64,000 nt of DNA, from the NCBI GenBank assembly GCA_963281255.1, contig OY725493.1:1301550-1365549 (forward strand). Direction: 5' to 3'. Origin of the DNA: Aphrocallistes beatrix (Eukaryota > Porifera > Hexactinellida > Sceptrulophora > Aphrocallistidae). The position numbers were made by a program, and so were the translations under genes. Shown one piece after another: positions 39,798 through 50,978 of the stretch. Position 1 is the stretch's first letter. Every line of letters begins with the position of its first letter. The notes below the pieces were generated by a model. That model did not search any database and was not told where the DNA came from. It was given only the letters and a program-made list of their open reading frames with translations.

Positions 39798-42050
39798 ATG
39801 GCCGAGTCGGCGAATACAATTTTTGAACTGTTCACATGCATCAATTGCAACTCAGTCAAACAGTGCAGTTACATTCTGGCTTGTTTCCACGTAATCTGTG
39901 GAGATTGTTCTGAAAGTGTCAATTCAAACCTTAGAGAATGCTGTGTACTACCACGCAATCCACAGGAACTGGTACAGCACCCTCTCACAAAACAGTACGC
40001 CCAACAGCTACAGAGCTTGTTGGAGGTACATACAGGAGGCAAAGAGAAAAATGTGTGCGTCATTTGCCAAGACATGGAAGGAGGAAATACTGACGTCATG
40101 TTTTGTGTTCAATGCGCCTCGTTCTGGTGCCAAACCCATTTGCTCATACATCATCGAGCCATGTTAAAAGGGAATGAACATCCGTTTTTTCGTTTCGACA
40201 CGGACATCGAGTTAAAAGAATTATTAACAGGTGCTAAAGGTGGCTCAGTGGCGGTGAGTGAGAAAGAAGACCACCTCGTGACTCAATTCATTCAAAAGTG
40301 CGAAGAGATTATACGCGAAGGTGAAGAGCATCAGAAAAAGTTAGAGGAGCTCAACATAACTGTCGATAAATGGAGGGAGATGGTCGGTAGAGACCTGGGA
40401 AATAGATTCACTACAATACGTGAAAAGTTGGCTGAACTTGAAGAAATAGCGAATACGAGTATTGATAAAAAGTGCCAAGATACAAGAGAACGATTGGATC
40501 AGTGTTTCGGGGAGAACGAAAAGAAATTGAGAAATTTGCATCGAGGCATTGAAATGATTCAACAAGTCAATAATTTGTGTCCAAACAAAGCGAGTGAGAT
40601 CCTCAGCATACTCACGATTGATAAAATTAAGAAGCAGAGTATGACCTCATTCGTTACGTTTCTGCTAGAAATGATTCCGAACATTACAAAGATAAATCGA
40701 GAATTGGAGGCTGATTCAAATCAAAATGTCATTGAAGCTCGAATAATCGAACCAAACTACACATATGTTGAGTTCAGGCCAGATAGACAGCTGTACGAAG
40801 GTATGGAATTAACAATAATCGTTCAGACCTGTGATAAGCTTGACACTCCTACATTCAGCACCAACTCTGTCATTGAGATGGAAATTAATAGGATCAAATC
40901 AGGGATTTCTACCAACTGTGCAAAAGTAACACTAAAGGCCCTAAGTTATGAAAAAAAATCCCAGGGCTATTCCCATAGAGTGAGTATGCTTGAAGCTAGC
41001 AATTATCAACTAAAGTTATTCGTTAATAACTGTAAAGTTCAAAGAAAATGGAAGTTTACAGTGACGCGGGACTTACAAACGATCAAGGAACCCACCAGGT
41101 GTAAACTAACAGGGAAAGGTGAAGCAAAGGCAATCGCATTCCACAAAAACAAGCTATATGTCTCTACGCCCTCCCAGCAAGAAGTTGGAGTATACTCCAT
41201 TGATGAAGGTTTCTATACAAAGGAAACCGTTGAAGAAACACCCCTGTCTCCCCTGCCTCCGAGATTTTCGGCTTCCGATGACAGTAAATGTTTCACCCCA
41301 AGATTCGATAGGCAAAGATTTCATAACCTTTCCCCTGAATCCACTGAAACTTCATTCCCGAATCCTAAATTCGGTGTGAAGTATGAAGATGCGATCGGTA
41401 AAGGCATGCTCGCAGGTCCACACGGCATCTGTTGCTATGAAGACTACATCTATGTCAGCGATAAGGTATTGCATACAGTATTCTGTTTCACGAATATAGG
41501 CGCATTCATTCAAAAGTTCGGAATTCGTGGTGATAAAGTTGGAGAATTTTCGAGCCCTCATGGAATCGCGATCAACAAAACACTGAAGCTCCTCGTTGTA
41601 TCGGACAGATATAATGATAGGATTCAATTAGTGGATCTACAGACGGGCTCCATGATGGTGGTAGAGAACTCAGAAGGCTATATGCTGAAGCAACCGCTTG
41701 ATGTGGCTATAACGATGGAAGACTACTATATCGTATCCACTTTCAAAAATGATATATTGTTCTTTGATAATACTTTTCAGTGGATTAGTGTCATCATAGA
41801 AGAAATTGACAATCCCTTTCACATCACGATAGACCAGACAAACCAGCTCTACGTCTCCTCTTATACAGGACACAGAATCTACATGATTTTGCCACTCCCA
41901 CAACCACTTCATGGTTTCAATGTTCAGCAAATTGAAATTAGCAGTGGAGAGTTTCCGAACGGAGTTACGATTGGGGAAGATGGGACTCTCTATACGGTCT
42001 GCCATAATACTAAAGAGACGCCTTTCGAACAGTTACTGTTCGGTTGGTGA
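39798..42050 (+). CDS. TRIM-like NHL protein (RING-like, B-box, coiled coil, filamin-like, NHL propeller)
   Basis: An intronless 750-codon gene. Zinc ligands near the start (CINC, CFHVICGDC) form a short RING-like finger. A B-box follows at about 87-125 (CVICQ, MFCVQCASFWCQTHLLIHH), then a long coiled coil (about 160-270), a beta-rich region (about 310-425) like the filamin-type Ig domain of TRIM2/3/71, and an NHL propeller with AGPHGICCYEDYIYVSD and SSPHGIAINKTLKLLVVSD. A low-complexity insert (PLSPLPPRFS) breaks the first NHL region. TRIM-NHL proteins are ubiquitin ligases or RNA-binding repressors. The RING is diverged, with a CC pair replacing the last CxxC, so ligase activity is uncertain. 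Confidence 0.85.
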   Translation: MAESANTIFELFTCINCNSVKQCSYILACFHVICGDCSESVNSNLRECCVLPRNPQELVQHPLTKQYAQQLQSLLEVHTGGKEKNVCVICQDMEGGNTDVMFCVQCASFWCQTHLLIHHRAMLKGNEHPFFRFDTDIELKELLTGAKGGSVAVSEKEDHLVTQFIQKCEEIIREGEEHQKKLEELNITVDKWREMVGRDLGNRFTTIREKLAELEEIANTSIDKKCQDTRERLDQCFGENEKKLRNLHRGIEMIQQVNNLCPNKASEILSILTIDKIKKQSMTSFVTFLLEMIPNITKINRELEADSNQNVIEARIIEPNYTYVEFRPDRQLYEGMELTIIVQTCDKLDTPTFSTNSVIEMEINRIKSGISTNCAKVTLKALSYEKKSQGYSHRVSMLEASNYQLKLFVNNCKVQRKWKFTVTRDLQTIKEPTRCKLTGKGEAKAIAFHKNKLYVSTPSQQEVGVYSIDEGFYTKETVEETPLSPLPPRFSASDDSKCFTPRFDRQRFHNLSPESTETSFPNPKFGVKYEDAIGKGMLAGPHGICCYEDYIYVSDKVLHTVFCFTNIGAFIQKFGIRGDKVGEFSSPHGIAINKTLKLLVVSDRYNDRIQLVDLQTGSMMVVENSEGYMLKQPLDVAITMEDYYIVSTFKNDILFFDNTFQWISVIIEEIDNPFHITIDQTNQLYVSSYTGHRIYMILPLPQPLHGFNVQQIEISSGEFPNGVTIGEDGTLYTVCHNTKETPFEQLLFGW

Positions 42051-42553
42051 ACCAAACTATTCGATTAAGAAGCCTGAATTACTCCCAGACTAAGCGTGGG
42101 TATTATTTATAATGCAGTGGAAAACGTTTTGTACTTAATGAACCTTCTATTTTTGAATGAATTATTTACGGAAATAATCACACAGTAAAAAGATTAGTAC
42201 TCTTTGTAATAAAAATAATAATAATAAATATACTTTGAACATTCCAAGGAATCACTGATTGAATTGGCAGAATTCACTTAGACATGTACACCTCATCATA
42301 ATACTACTTCATTAATTAATAATTATCAATTCTAATAATATCAAATGTTGCAAATTTATTTTTATAACTAATTACCGGTCATTTTAATAATTGAATAGCA
42401 TTTCATACAGTTTTGGGTTTACTGGTGATATGCGTGTCGTGGACATACTTCTCAAATATCATGATTCTAATGATACTGTATTACCAATGAGTCTATATAG
42501 TCTCTCAAGTATAAAACGTCTTAAATCTGATCCAAAATATTCAGGGGAACAAA
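42051..42553. other. Spacer between TRIM-like NHL gene and receptor B
   Basis: About 500 bp, strongly AT-rich, between two plus-strand genes. It should carry the 3' UTR of the first and the promoter of the second. No repeat or other gene was seen. Confidence 0.3.
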
Positions 42554-44194
42554 ATGTCAATGTTGAGTCGTAAATCGAAGAGGCTGAGCGAGCTAAAAAA
42601 TGACCTAACGATGGATAGCATTGTGGACTATACAATCAACCAAGCAGTAGTGAATGAAACTAATAATAGTGATCATAGTGACGAGGTTCCTGATAAAAGT
42701 AGAGAAAGCCCTTTGAAAGAGGATCAACAGCATCTTAAGGAAAAGGAAATTGAAAATAAAGGCATGAAGAGAACCATATCAGATGCTACAGAAGAATTTT
42801 TAGACGCGAGACGCAAAAGGGAAGAGAAGAAAAAACAGATTGCAAAATTGAAGATCCGGCTAGGGTACGTTGTTGCTGGTCTTGTGTTAACTATTCTTTG
42901 GGTGGGATACATCACGACAGCTATATTCCTCCTCTACGGTTTTATTACGAATAAGGTTACAACTCAGGATTATGCTTTTAACCACGATAAGGCTTTTAAC
43001 CAGACTTATCAAAACAAAACGGAAAAGTGTCCCATTCCTGCTTTAGCTTTTAACAAATATTCAATTTTCATAAACGCACTTGAAAACAGCAGTTACGAAT
43101 TCAGCCCAATTAACGCGACAAATTCTGTTTGTCCAATCGATTTCGTGAATAATAAGACCCACTGTACAGCAGAATGTCTCCGTTTCACACCTGGAGGTCG
43201 CCCAATGTGGTACGCGTTTAGGCTGACAACAGTCTTCGGATCCAGTCTGACGATATTCGCGGCCTCAATCGGAATGTTTGCCTGGCTTCTTAACAGAGAG
43301 CTCTGGAAGTTTCCTAAAGTAGTGAACTTTTACATGATGATCACGGTCCTCTTACAGGGTTTTGCGATTTTATCCGGCGCGATAAAACCAGAGGATTTTT
43401 ACTGCACCAGTCCGAATATCGACAAATCAAGGGAGACGTCGACTTATTTTTGTTTGGTTCAAGGAGCCATCATGCATTACGCCCTACTCTCCTTCTTATT
43501 CTGGTACATATTTGGAATCTCGAATCTGGCAATCATAGTCCTAAGCCCGATTAAAGGCGCTAGGTGGTTCTTTAACAACAAGAGCAAGATACACATCGTT
43601 GAGTCGATCATAGCTTGGGGTTTTCCAGTTCTAATTGTTTTTATTGCTGTCATTATAAGCGTGGCAGACCAAAAGGCAAGGTCCGCATATAGAATAGAAA
43701 ACGTTCCTGAATTTTGTCTCGCAGGGGAGACGGAGATACAAATAGCCTCAAAGCATGTCCTAGGCTTTATCTTCTGTCTTTTCAACGGAACCATGATAAC
43801 AATCATCGTGTTTAAATTGGTTCAACTGAAGTACAAGCAGAAGACGTTAACCAGGTATACAACAGTCAACACAGAGTGGGTATTTCAACTGTCGATATTC
43901 ACATTCGTATTTTCGCTCTCTATTTGGATCGTATTACTGGACAGTTCCATTTACATTTTCTACGAGACTATCTACACAAACCTTCTCAGGGCTTACACAC
44001 AATGTGTGTCGCTGTTTCCTAATGAATGCTGCCAACCAACATATCAGAAGTTTTATTTCCCATGGCTTAGCACCCTGTCTGGATTGTCAACCTGTATATG
44101 GGGGATCGGGGGACTCACTGCAGTGGCCAACAAAGAGATTAGGCAATTCTGGAAGAGAGCTTTCATGAAGATTTGTAAATGCGGGCGAAAATAA
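42554..44194 (+). CDS. Multi-pass receptor-like membrane protein B (paralogue of A)
   Basis: An intronless 546-codon gene. A long charged cytosolic N-terminus (about 95 aa) leads to a first helix (YVVAGLVLTILWVGYITTA), about 95 glycosylatable extracellular residues with CP, HCTAEC and FTPGG, then seven helices. Motifs shared with A are WKFPKVVNFYMMITV, FAILSGAIKPEDFYC, SRETST, C.VQGAI.HY, YRIENVPEFC and WLSTLSG. The segment after helix 7, NKEIRQFWKRAF, resembles the Lys-x(n)-Trp motif that follows helix 7 in Frizzled. A class F-like receptor is the best tentative reading; a sponge-specific multi-pass family is equally possible. The ligand is unknown. Confidence 0.78.
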   Translation: MSMLSRKSKRLSELKNDLTMDSIVDYTINQAVVNETNNSDHSDEVPDKSRESPLKEDQQHLKEKEIENKGMKRTISDATEEFLDARRKREEKKKQIAKLKIRLGYVVAGLVLTILWVGYITTAIFLLYGFITNKVTTQDYAFNHDKAFNQTYQNKTEKCPIPALAFNKYSIFINALENSSYEFSPINATNSVCPIDFVNNKTHCTAECLRFTPGGRPMWYAFRLTTVFGSSLTIFAASIGMFAWLLNRELWKFPKVVNFYMMITVLLQGFAILSGAIKPEDFYCTSPNIDKSRETSTYFCLVQGAIMHYALLSFLFWYIFGISNLAIIVLSPIKGARWFFNNKSKIHIVESIIAWGFPVLIVFIAVIISVADQKARSAYRIENVPEFCLAGETEIQIASKHVLGFIFCLFNGTMITIIVFKLVQLKYKQKTLTRYTTVNTEWVFQLSIFTFVFSLSIWIVLLDSSIYIFYETIYTNLLRAYTQCVSLFPNECCQPTYQKFYFPWLSTLSGLSTCIWGIGGLTAVANKEIRQFWKRAFMKICKCGRK

Positions 44195-44701
44195 CTACTG
44201 CCTCTGCCTCACAATGGCCTAGAAGAATTCCTGAGACAATATATTTAAGCTCTTGTATTATATCATTCCATTGTATTGTTTTCTGTTGATTAAAAACTAT
44301 TTATACCTTGCCTTTAATACTTGTAGAATAGTGATAGTTTACGAGTCGATGGTGTATCTCCAAAGAAGAGTACCCATTTGAGGTACGAAAATGTGAATAA
44401 TTGTCTATACCGTATATGTATACTCGAATAATCGCCTCCAAAGAGGGTTTAAAAATTAATGATCGCCCCGGATACTATTCGAGGCTAAAATTAAGAAATT
44501 CCGTTAAATTGATGTCAGTTGGTACATCCAAGGGAGTTAAACCACAACAGAATAGCGTGGACATATGGACAATCGAACATAACAACATTTTTTGGAATCG
44601 AACTGTCATCTACATTCAGAATAGAACTGTGTGCGCTTCCCGTTATAGTATACCCTCATATTGATAAGGGTGATGCTTTAGTAAAACCCCATCGAGTTTG
44701 T
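44195..44701. other. Convergent spacer, receptor B to RRM-like gene
   Basis: AT-rich 3' ends of two convergent genes. Around 44415-44490, ACTCGAATAATCGCC and a later ACTATTCGAGGC resemble inverted ends of a small decayed element. No gene was seen. Confidence 0.3.
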
Positions 44702-45721
44702 TTACATGAATGGAGAGTCTTTGTAAGCTAAATTCTCTCCACGGACAGAATCTAGTGTTATGCTCGAGTCAGTTTGATCGGGACTTGTATCTTTGATCCC
44801 AGCAGCTATTCTTATCCAAGGCTGAGATATCTGATTCGGCGACAGCTCGACTGGAGCTTTATCCTTGTCTACAACACGCACGAGGATTTCTATCCCCATT
44901 ATCCTCCCATTGTTCATCTCGTTCACGACTTGAAGGTTCACTGAAGGCTCCTCATACAGTAGGAAGAGTCCATCATCGCCCCCTCTGTCGATTAGAGTTT
45001 TGATTTTTCCATAGTTTGCAAACGCCTGTCGGATTATCTCGGTGGACAGGACCTGTTTGGAGGTGGTGGTGGTGGGAGGCACGTGAGATATCTGCAGGTA
45101 GTCGCTCTTGGGCCCAGGGGTTGCAAGAGAAGTGTCTTCTGAAGGAAAGTCCTCATCCAAGTGTTTGTTCAAAACCTCTTGAGAAGGAAAAGTAAAACTG
45201 CTCGTGAGCGTAGCTCTCTTGACGAAATTCTTTCTATATTCGTCAGTGATCTGTTTTTGAATGTTTGAAGGGTCTTGGGAAAGAGGGGACGGAGTGCTTG
45301 GGAGAAAAGGACTGAAATTGGGCGGACTCAACCCAGAATAAGAATCGCGCCGATTTATGCCAAGTCGTTCTTGAGATTTTGTCTTCTTAAATCCCTGATT
45401 TCGAGTCTCCCGATTGATAACCAACTTCCCCTCTGCAATCTGCTTCATGACGTGCTGTCTAGTTAGGGTGGGGGACAGGGGGCTCTGAGGTAGGCTCTCT
45501 CTTCTTTCTGCTTTCAATCGTTTGGACAACGGAGACTGTGAAAACGAATCCCTAGGAAGGGGAGAGGTTCCTATGCTACCTAGAGACTCTCGACCAGTGC
45601 CTCTTCCGGGAGTGGACACTTCTCTATCTTCCATCTGCTCGTACAGCCGGAGCAGGGCTTGCTCTGAGTCAGAGAGTTCGTCCGGCATATTGGGAACAAG
45701 GCTTTTCAGAAGTGTAGCCAT
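44702..45721 (-). CDS. Ser/Pro-rich protein with an RRM-like domain; family not recognised
   Basis: An intronless 339-codon gene from the ATG at 45721; upstream in-frame codons look like 5' UTR. A short helical start (MATLLKSLVPNMPDELSDSE) precedes about 180 disordered residues full of Ser-Pro sites (SQSPLSKR, LPQSPLSP, TPSPLSQ), suggesting regulation by proline-directed kinases. Residues about 205-295 have an RRM-like pattern: YLQISHVPP as beta1, IIRQAFANYGKIKTL as helix 1 and beta2, GLFLLYEE as beta3, MGIEILVRVV as beta4. Canonical RNP aromatic residues are weak, so it may bind protein rather than RNA. It shares a 135-bp gap with TMF1 on the same strand. Confidence 0.6.
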   Translation of the reverse strand: MATLLKSLVPNMPDELSDSEQALLRLYEQMEDREVSTPGRGTGRESLGSIGTSPLPRDSFSQSPLSKRLKAERRESLPQSPLSPTLTRQHVMKQIAEGKLVINRETRNQGFKKTKSQERLGINRRDSYSGLSPPNFSPFLPSTPSPLSQDPSNIQKQITDEYRKNFVKRATLTSSFTFPSQEVLNKHLDEDFPSEDTSLATPGPKSDYLQISHVPPTTTTSKQVLSTEIIRQAFANYGKIKTLIDRGGDDGLFLLYEEPSVNLQVVNEMNNGRIMGIEILVRVVDKDKAPVELSPNQISQPWIRIAAGIKDTSPDQTDSSITLDSVRGENLAYKDSPFM

Positions 45722-45855
45722 AGCTGTCGAATCTACTTTTCCAATTATAATTTGAATATATTGTTTATTGTGTCCTAATCTGTACAAATATAGAGTTTAT
45801 TTGAGATATTTAAAATCAGAAATCTGTATAATAATATTGCAGATACATACTTGTA

Positions 45856-48800
45856 TTATATTAGACTAGAGTTAAGTTTGACTTTCTGTTCAAGCCGATT
45901 GACCAGTTCTTCAGTTTGCGATTTATACAATTCTTTAATGTCTTTGAGGTCCATCTTGAGCTCTTCATTCTCTTCCATCTTCTCTCCATACATCTCCAGC
46001 GTGGTGTCGTGGCGCTTTGTCAACTCTTGAAGCTGCTTCCTCAGTTTGGGCACCGCGTCCAGTTGATTCTTCAAATCTTGGTTACCTGCAGTCAGTGTGG
46101 CCAATTCGTCAGTCAGTATATTACAAGCTTTCTCGAGGCGAGTTGCCTGCTGTTTGTAGGTGGTAGCTTGTCCCTCTTTCTGCTTCACAAGCTGCTGCAG
46201 CCTGTCAACTTGGGTGGCAGAGGACCAGAGGGAAGAGGTAGCCCCGGTGTCGGAGTATTGGTCCGCGTCACTCAGTGAAGCTGAGCTGTTCACCCTATCA
46301 AGCCCCACCTCCTCGGGGTCAGGGGGCTTGCTGTCGTCACAATGCTTAGCGCTGAAGTCTAGCGAAGAGAGGAATGGCTTGGCGTAGGTGGTAGACAGGC
46401 TAATCTCCCTCTCTTTATCGAGTAAGTCGGCCTGCAGTCTTCTATTCTCTTCTTGCAGCTGCTCTATGCTCGATTGGTAGGACTCCTTCCACAGTTTAAA
46501 CTTGGTTTCTTGGTCTTCCCCTTCACTTTTTCTCTTCGTCAACTCTGCTTTGAGGGATTCCAGCTGTTGAACGTTGAGCTGCTGCTCCTCTCGCTGCGAA
46601 CTGATTTTCTTTTCCAGAGAGGAGAGTCTGATCTCGAGCATCTGTTTCTCGTCTTGGAGGAGATGGCTGTCTTCTCTGAGTCGAGTATGGTCTTGGTGAG
46701 ATTTAGAGAGATCACTTCTCAGTTTGGACTCTACGCTAGCCCAGTTTAGAGACTGGTCGTTGTGAGAGGACCTATATCATGTCAGCTGGTTAATGTACGC
46801 AGTACTACGATAACGTATACCGTACGTGAGCTACCTGAGATGTTCTATCTCTCTCAAGAGAGGCTGCGTAGAGGTGCTAACTGACTGAGAGAATTGTTGG
46901 ATTCTCTGATCTCCTCTCTCCAACTGTGCGCGAAGGTCTTCTATCTCATCTTTCAGCCTCTCTTCCATTCGGGCAGCGCCTTGCTCCTTCCAGACTAGCG
47001 TCTGCTCCAAGTCAGATAACTTCTCTTGATAACTCCTTCTCTCTAGCTACAGCAGATTCAAACTATCACCATGGTGCGTATAATAGCAGTAATACGTAAT
47101 GGAAATCCTCTAAATCTTCCATACAAATCAACATGGAAGATACATGTATCATTCAGAAAGAGAATTAGATTCAAGGTTCATAAACTCAGTACGTACAATG
47201 GATCCATGTTATTATACTCATTACTATACAACTGAGAGTACGCCTCCGAAATGAGCCACAAAAGGATTCTCTCGGAAGTTTACCTAAAAATAATATGTAC
47301 AAATAGCTCTACCAGTAATTATGGAATCAAACTGCCGTTGACATTTTTCTACCAAGCAGTCTGCAGTGAAATTCATCAAAGAACTGAGCTAATCTTACTT
47401 CATCAGTTCTAAAGTAGTACTTTCAGAACTTGATGAAGTAAGATTAGCTCAGTCATGGGATGAGGTTATAGGAAGTATCCAGTATCACCACCAATTAAAA
47501 AAGTTTATTCAATACTGCTAGCGATAAAGAAATTTTGTTTATTGTAATCCTAGTGCACAGTTCAAAGGGATATTATATTATATATTATATAAATTTAGAC
47601 AGGTAGGTAACACATATTTGTAATCCAAATTCTGGGAAGATAATCTTCTTTTACGCTCTCAGCTAATAATAAGACAACCAACGCTAGAACTAATTATGTA
47701 AGACATCGACATGTGCAAACGGTAGGCAACTTCCGCAATATCTCTAATGTACAACTGCGAAGAATGTACAGTTCGTTTCACTCTTATCAGAAATCCAACG
47801 GAAACACTGAACTCAGTCCATGACTGCAATCAGCCAGTGCTACCAAGTTCCAGTTACCTAATGGAATTTTGAGAAAGTTGTCGATGCACAAAAGACTGGA
47901 ATTATGAACTGGGACAGTTCGAGGAGAAATTAATGAGTTTCGTCTAGGAAAATGAAATTAACCTTTACTTACTAAAATCTTCGCATACTTTTAGCTGGAA
48001 CCCTCAAACATTTAAAATAAATTTATAACACTCGAAGAATAAAAACAAAATTTTAATTGAATCATCTCCTATATGATAATATGAAGATGCACTACACAAA
48101 GTAGTAGGGTTGCGGTTATTAACAAGTTAATCTAGTACAGCATATTTGCAAGTTAGGCTAATTATGTGTCCCAAACTCCCAATAGAAGTTCCCATAAATA
48201 CAATTACAAGAAAATTTCGAGGAAAATGCAAGTTGCTAAGTCGGCGCAAACTCAAAATATTATCTAGCTCCAATTCTTATAAAGTTATTAAAATCCATTA
48301 TTTACAAGTTCGCTCCTGTGCATTAGACTAACCCTCAGGAATGTCCCCAGTTTAGTAACGGTCTAGAAGGAAACAGTAAAACGTGTGATGATTGGTTGTT
48401 GCAAGTTGCTCAATTGGTTGTTGGAAGTTGCTCAAAACTTATAATTTTGACCATGGATTATTCCAGATAATTTTGTAATTTGACAAATTATATAATCATT
48501 GTGATGATATATGAGAGTTTGTAGATGGAATAACCATCCTAGAGGATTAAAAAAGGGAGGTACTCATTTCAGAAGTTGGCTACTGTACATAGTATAGTCG
48601 GCAAACTAAAAATCCATGGAAATGTATTGACTAGGTGTCATATTCGTAACAGAAGTAACAGAAAATTCAGATCGAATGAACAAAGTTCTTATGCATTCTC
48701 AAAAAACTCACCATAAATTCAGCTTCTAGGTCTGTGAGGGCTTTTTGTTTCAGTTCCTGGAAGCTAGACTCCGCACTTTGCATAGCCCTCTCCGAAGACT

Positions 48801-50054
48801 TCTCAGTACTCACATTAGATTCTTTGAGAGAACAGATCTCTTTGTTTGCTTTAGAATTCAGCTGAGTCAGTTCCTCAATTTTAATTAACAAATTCGATTG
48901 CTCTCTCTTCAACACTAGGAGCTCCTTTTCTTGCTGAGTGAGCACATTTTCCAGTTTCCTGAAGGGAACGAACTCACTACATACAATACAGTACACGATT
49001 TTAGAATGTAACTTCCATACCTATTTGATTCTTGTTCTTTCTTGTTCGTACTCTCCAAACTAGTCTTCTCTTTAGTCAGAACACTGTTCGCTTTCTCTAC
49101 CTCAGTGAGACGAGATTGACTAACTTTGTGTTTGTACTCCAAGTCTTTGATCGTATTTTTCTGCTTCTTGATGACGTTATTCTGCTGCTGCTCTTGCTTG
49201 TAGAGCTTTTCCCCTTCTTGGTACAATCTCTGAATCTAAAGGTGTACTAGATCAGTAAGTTAGTTTCAACAGAACAGAGGAATTGTAGTAGAGTGTACTT
49301 GATCATCCTTTTCCGCTAGAAGCTGCTCTACCTCAGACTTCGCGTTCTCTCTCAGCACCTCGTACTTATCATGGAGCAGAGCGTAGGTCTCATGTAACTC
49401 AAACAGCTTACTCTCCCGCACCCGTAGCATCTCCTGCAGCTCCGTTACTGAGCTAGGAAGTGCGTTCTCGTGCTCGATGGTTCCATTCTCTGTCGGAATT
49501 TGACTGGAGTTGTGCTCATCATCATTAGGAGCTGATTCAGGCAACTCCTCAGCATTCTCAATCTCTGTATTGATCCCTGGTTTCTCACTGTTACAGCTTT
49601 CATCATTAGAAACATTACCTTCATTACTTGTTTCTGCTCTTGGATTAGAGTAGGGTTCAGTAGACACATCGAGGAGAGATTCTTCATTTCGTGAAGGAAC
49701 AGAGAACAGGTCTACCTCCCTGAACTCAGTAGACTCAGGCATGTCTTCTAACCCCCCGTCAGTAGCACTGTCTTCCCCTTCAATAGACTCGTCCAGTTTC
49801 TGATTGGATGATTCAGTATCAGAACAGTCGCTAGTCTCAGGCAAGGGATCAGAGTCCGGCAGGGAGGGAGTTTTCTCAGTAGGTAGGATAGGAGATGTGT
49901 AGACGTTAGTCCCTACGAAACCTGACAAATCTGAAGAAAATGGATCCAGCTCATTGTACCCTACTTGTCCATCAGTGTTCGCACTGCTCAGAACAGTGTC
50001 AAAGGATTTCTGGGCCTGAGAGATCGCGTTCCAGGCTATCGACTTCCAAGACAT
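45856..50054 (-). CDS. TMF1: TMF1 golgin (TATA element modulatory factor 1)
   Basis: Five exons, about 49299-50054, 49021-49237, 48713-48961, 46839-47046 and 45856-46772, splice in frame to roughly 780 residues. The start MSWKSIAWNAISQAQKSFD has the ISQAQKS motif of TMF1. An acidic Ser/Glu-rich region follows, then continuous coiled coil with the diagnostic QQFSQSVSTSTQPLLREIEHL and the Rab6-binding C-terminus (DAVPKLRKQLQEL, TLEMYGEKMEENEELKMDL). TMF1 is a trans-Golgi golgin that captures vesicles and binds Rab6. It is shorter than human TMF1 (1,093 aa), mostly in the N-terminal acidic part. Intron 3 is 1.7 kb and contains a near-perfect hairpin. The exon 1 donor is the least certain border. 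Confidence 0.9.
47383..47453. ncRNA. Near-perfect hairpin in TMF1 intron 3 (candidate small-RNA precursor or tiny MITE)
   Basis: ACTGAGCTAATCTTACTTCA with following TCAGTTCT (47383-47410) pairs with 47425-47453 over about 28 bp with a single one-base bulge. The 13-nt loop AAAGTAGTACTTT is itself palindromic. Arm length fits a pre-miRNA on either strand, but nothing shows expression, and the structure could be a small MITE relic. Confidence 0.35.
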
Positions 50055-50342
50055 CCGTATGTTGTCTGGTATCTGATTATTGTGAACTATCCATTAAGAA
50101 TTATAACGCTAAACTCGATCGCAAAACATACGGTCAAACCAGTCTACGTAGCTCCCAGGTAGCACAGGTAAACGGAACGTTTTTATTTAAAAATATCAAA
50201 ATATATTGATTCTTTCAAATATGTATTCGCGTCTGCATATAAAACTTGTAATTAAAACACTCATTCAAGTTTTAAAGAGCTTGAATATATTATTCTGATT
50301 CATGACCCAAACAATAACTACCTCAAAAAGGCTAGTCTAAAA

Positions 50343-50548
50343 CTCAAAATATGCTGAAAATATGCTCAAATTATGCTCAAAATATGCTGAAAATATGCTC
50401 AAATTATGCTGAAAATATGCTGAAAATATGCTCAAATTATGCTCAAAATATGCTCAAATTATGCTGAAAATAATGCTCAAAATATGCTCAAATTATGCTC
50501 AAAATATGCTCAAATTATGCTCAAAATATGCTCAAATTATGCTCAAAT
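50343..50548. repeat. 11-bp minisatellite, units AAAATATGCTC / AAATTATGCTC
   Basis: About 18-19 tandem 11-bp units. Two variants often alternate, making a 22-bp higher-order pattern, and one unit has an extra base near 50471. It ends directly at the TTTATGACGGGAAATTA motif. The array is not coding. Confidence 0.9.
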
Positions 50549-50978
50549 TATTTATGACGGGAAATTAGCATTATGCTCAATTTTTTTATGACGGGAAATT
50601 AACATTATGCTCAAACATAGCCTACTCTAATAATGCCTCCCAGTAGACTGAAAATCATGGACTAGGGATGAAGTAGTAGCCGAATGGATTAATACACGAT
50701 TAGCCTAAAATCGTTAACCATGCAGAATAGGCATTAAGAATGTATTACCAGCATATATAAACATGGTATCAAAGTACATATATCCGTTGGAAAAATTTCG
50801 ATTAGTCATCATATCATTGCGCAACAGGTCATTCTAAGGACAATTTTAGCGATTTTCTAAGCTGTTTTAACCGTATTTCTAAATGGTATTAAGGTGTGAT
50901 TTTTGTGTTTTACCAAGATTAGTAAGAGTTGATTTGAAAAATTTAGAATTTTTCAATGGAATGTCGTTACATTCCCGC

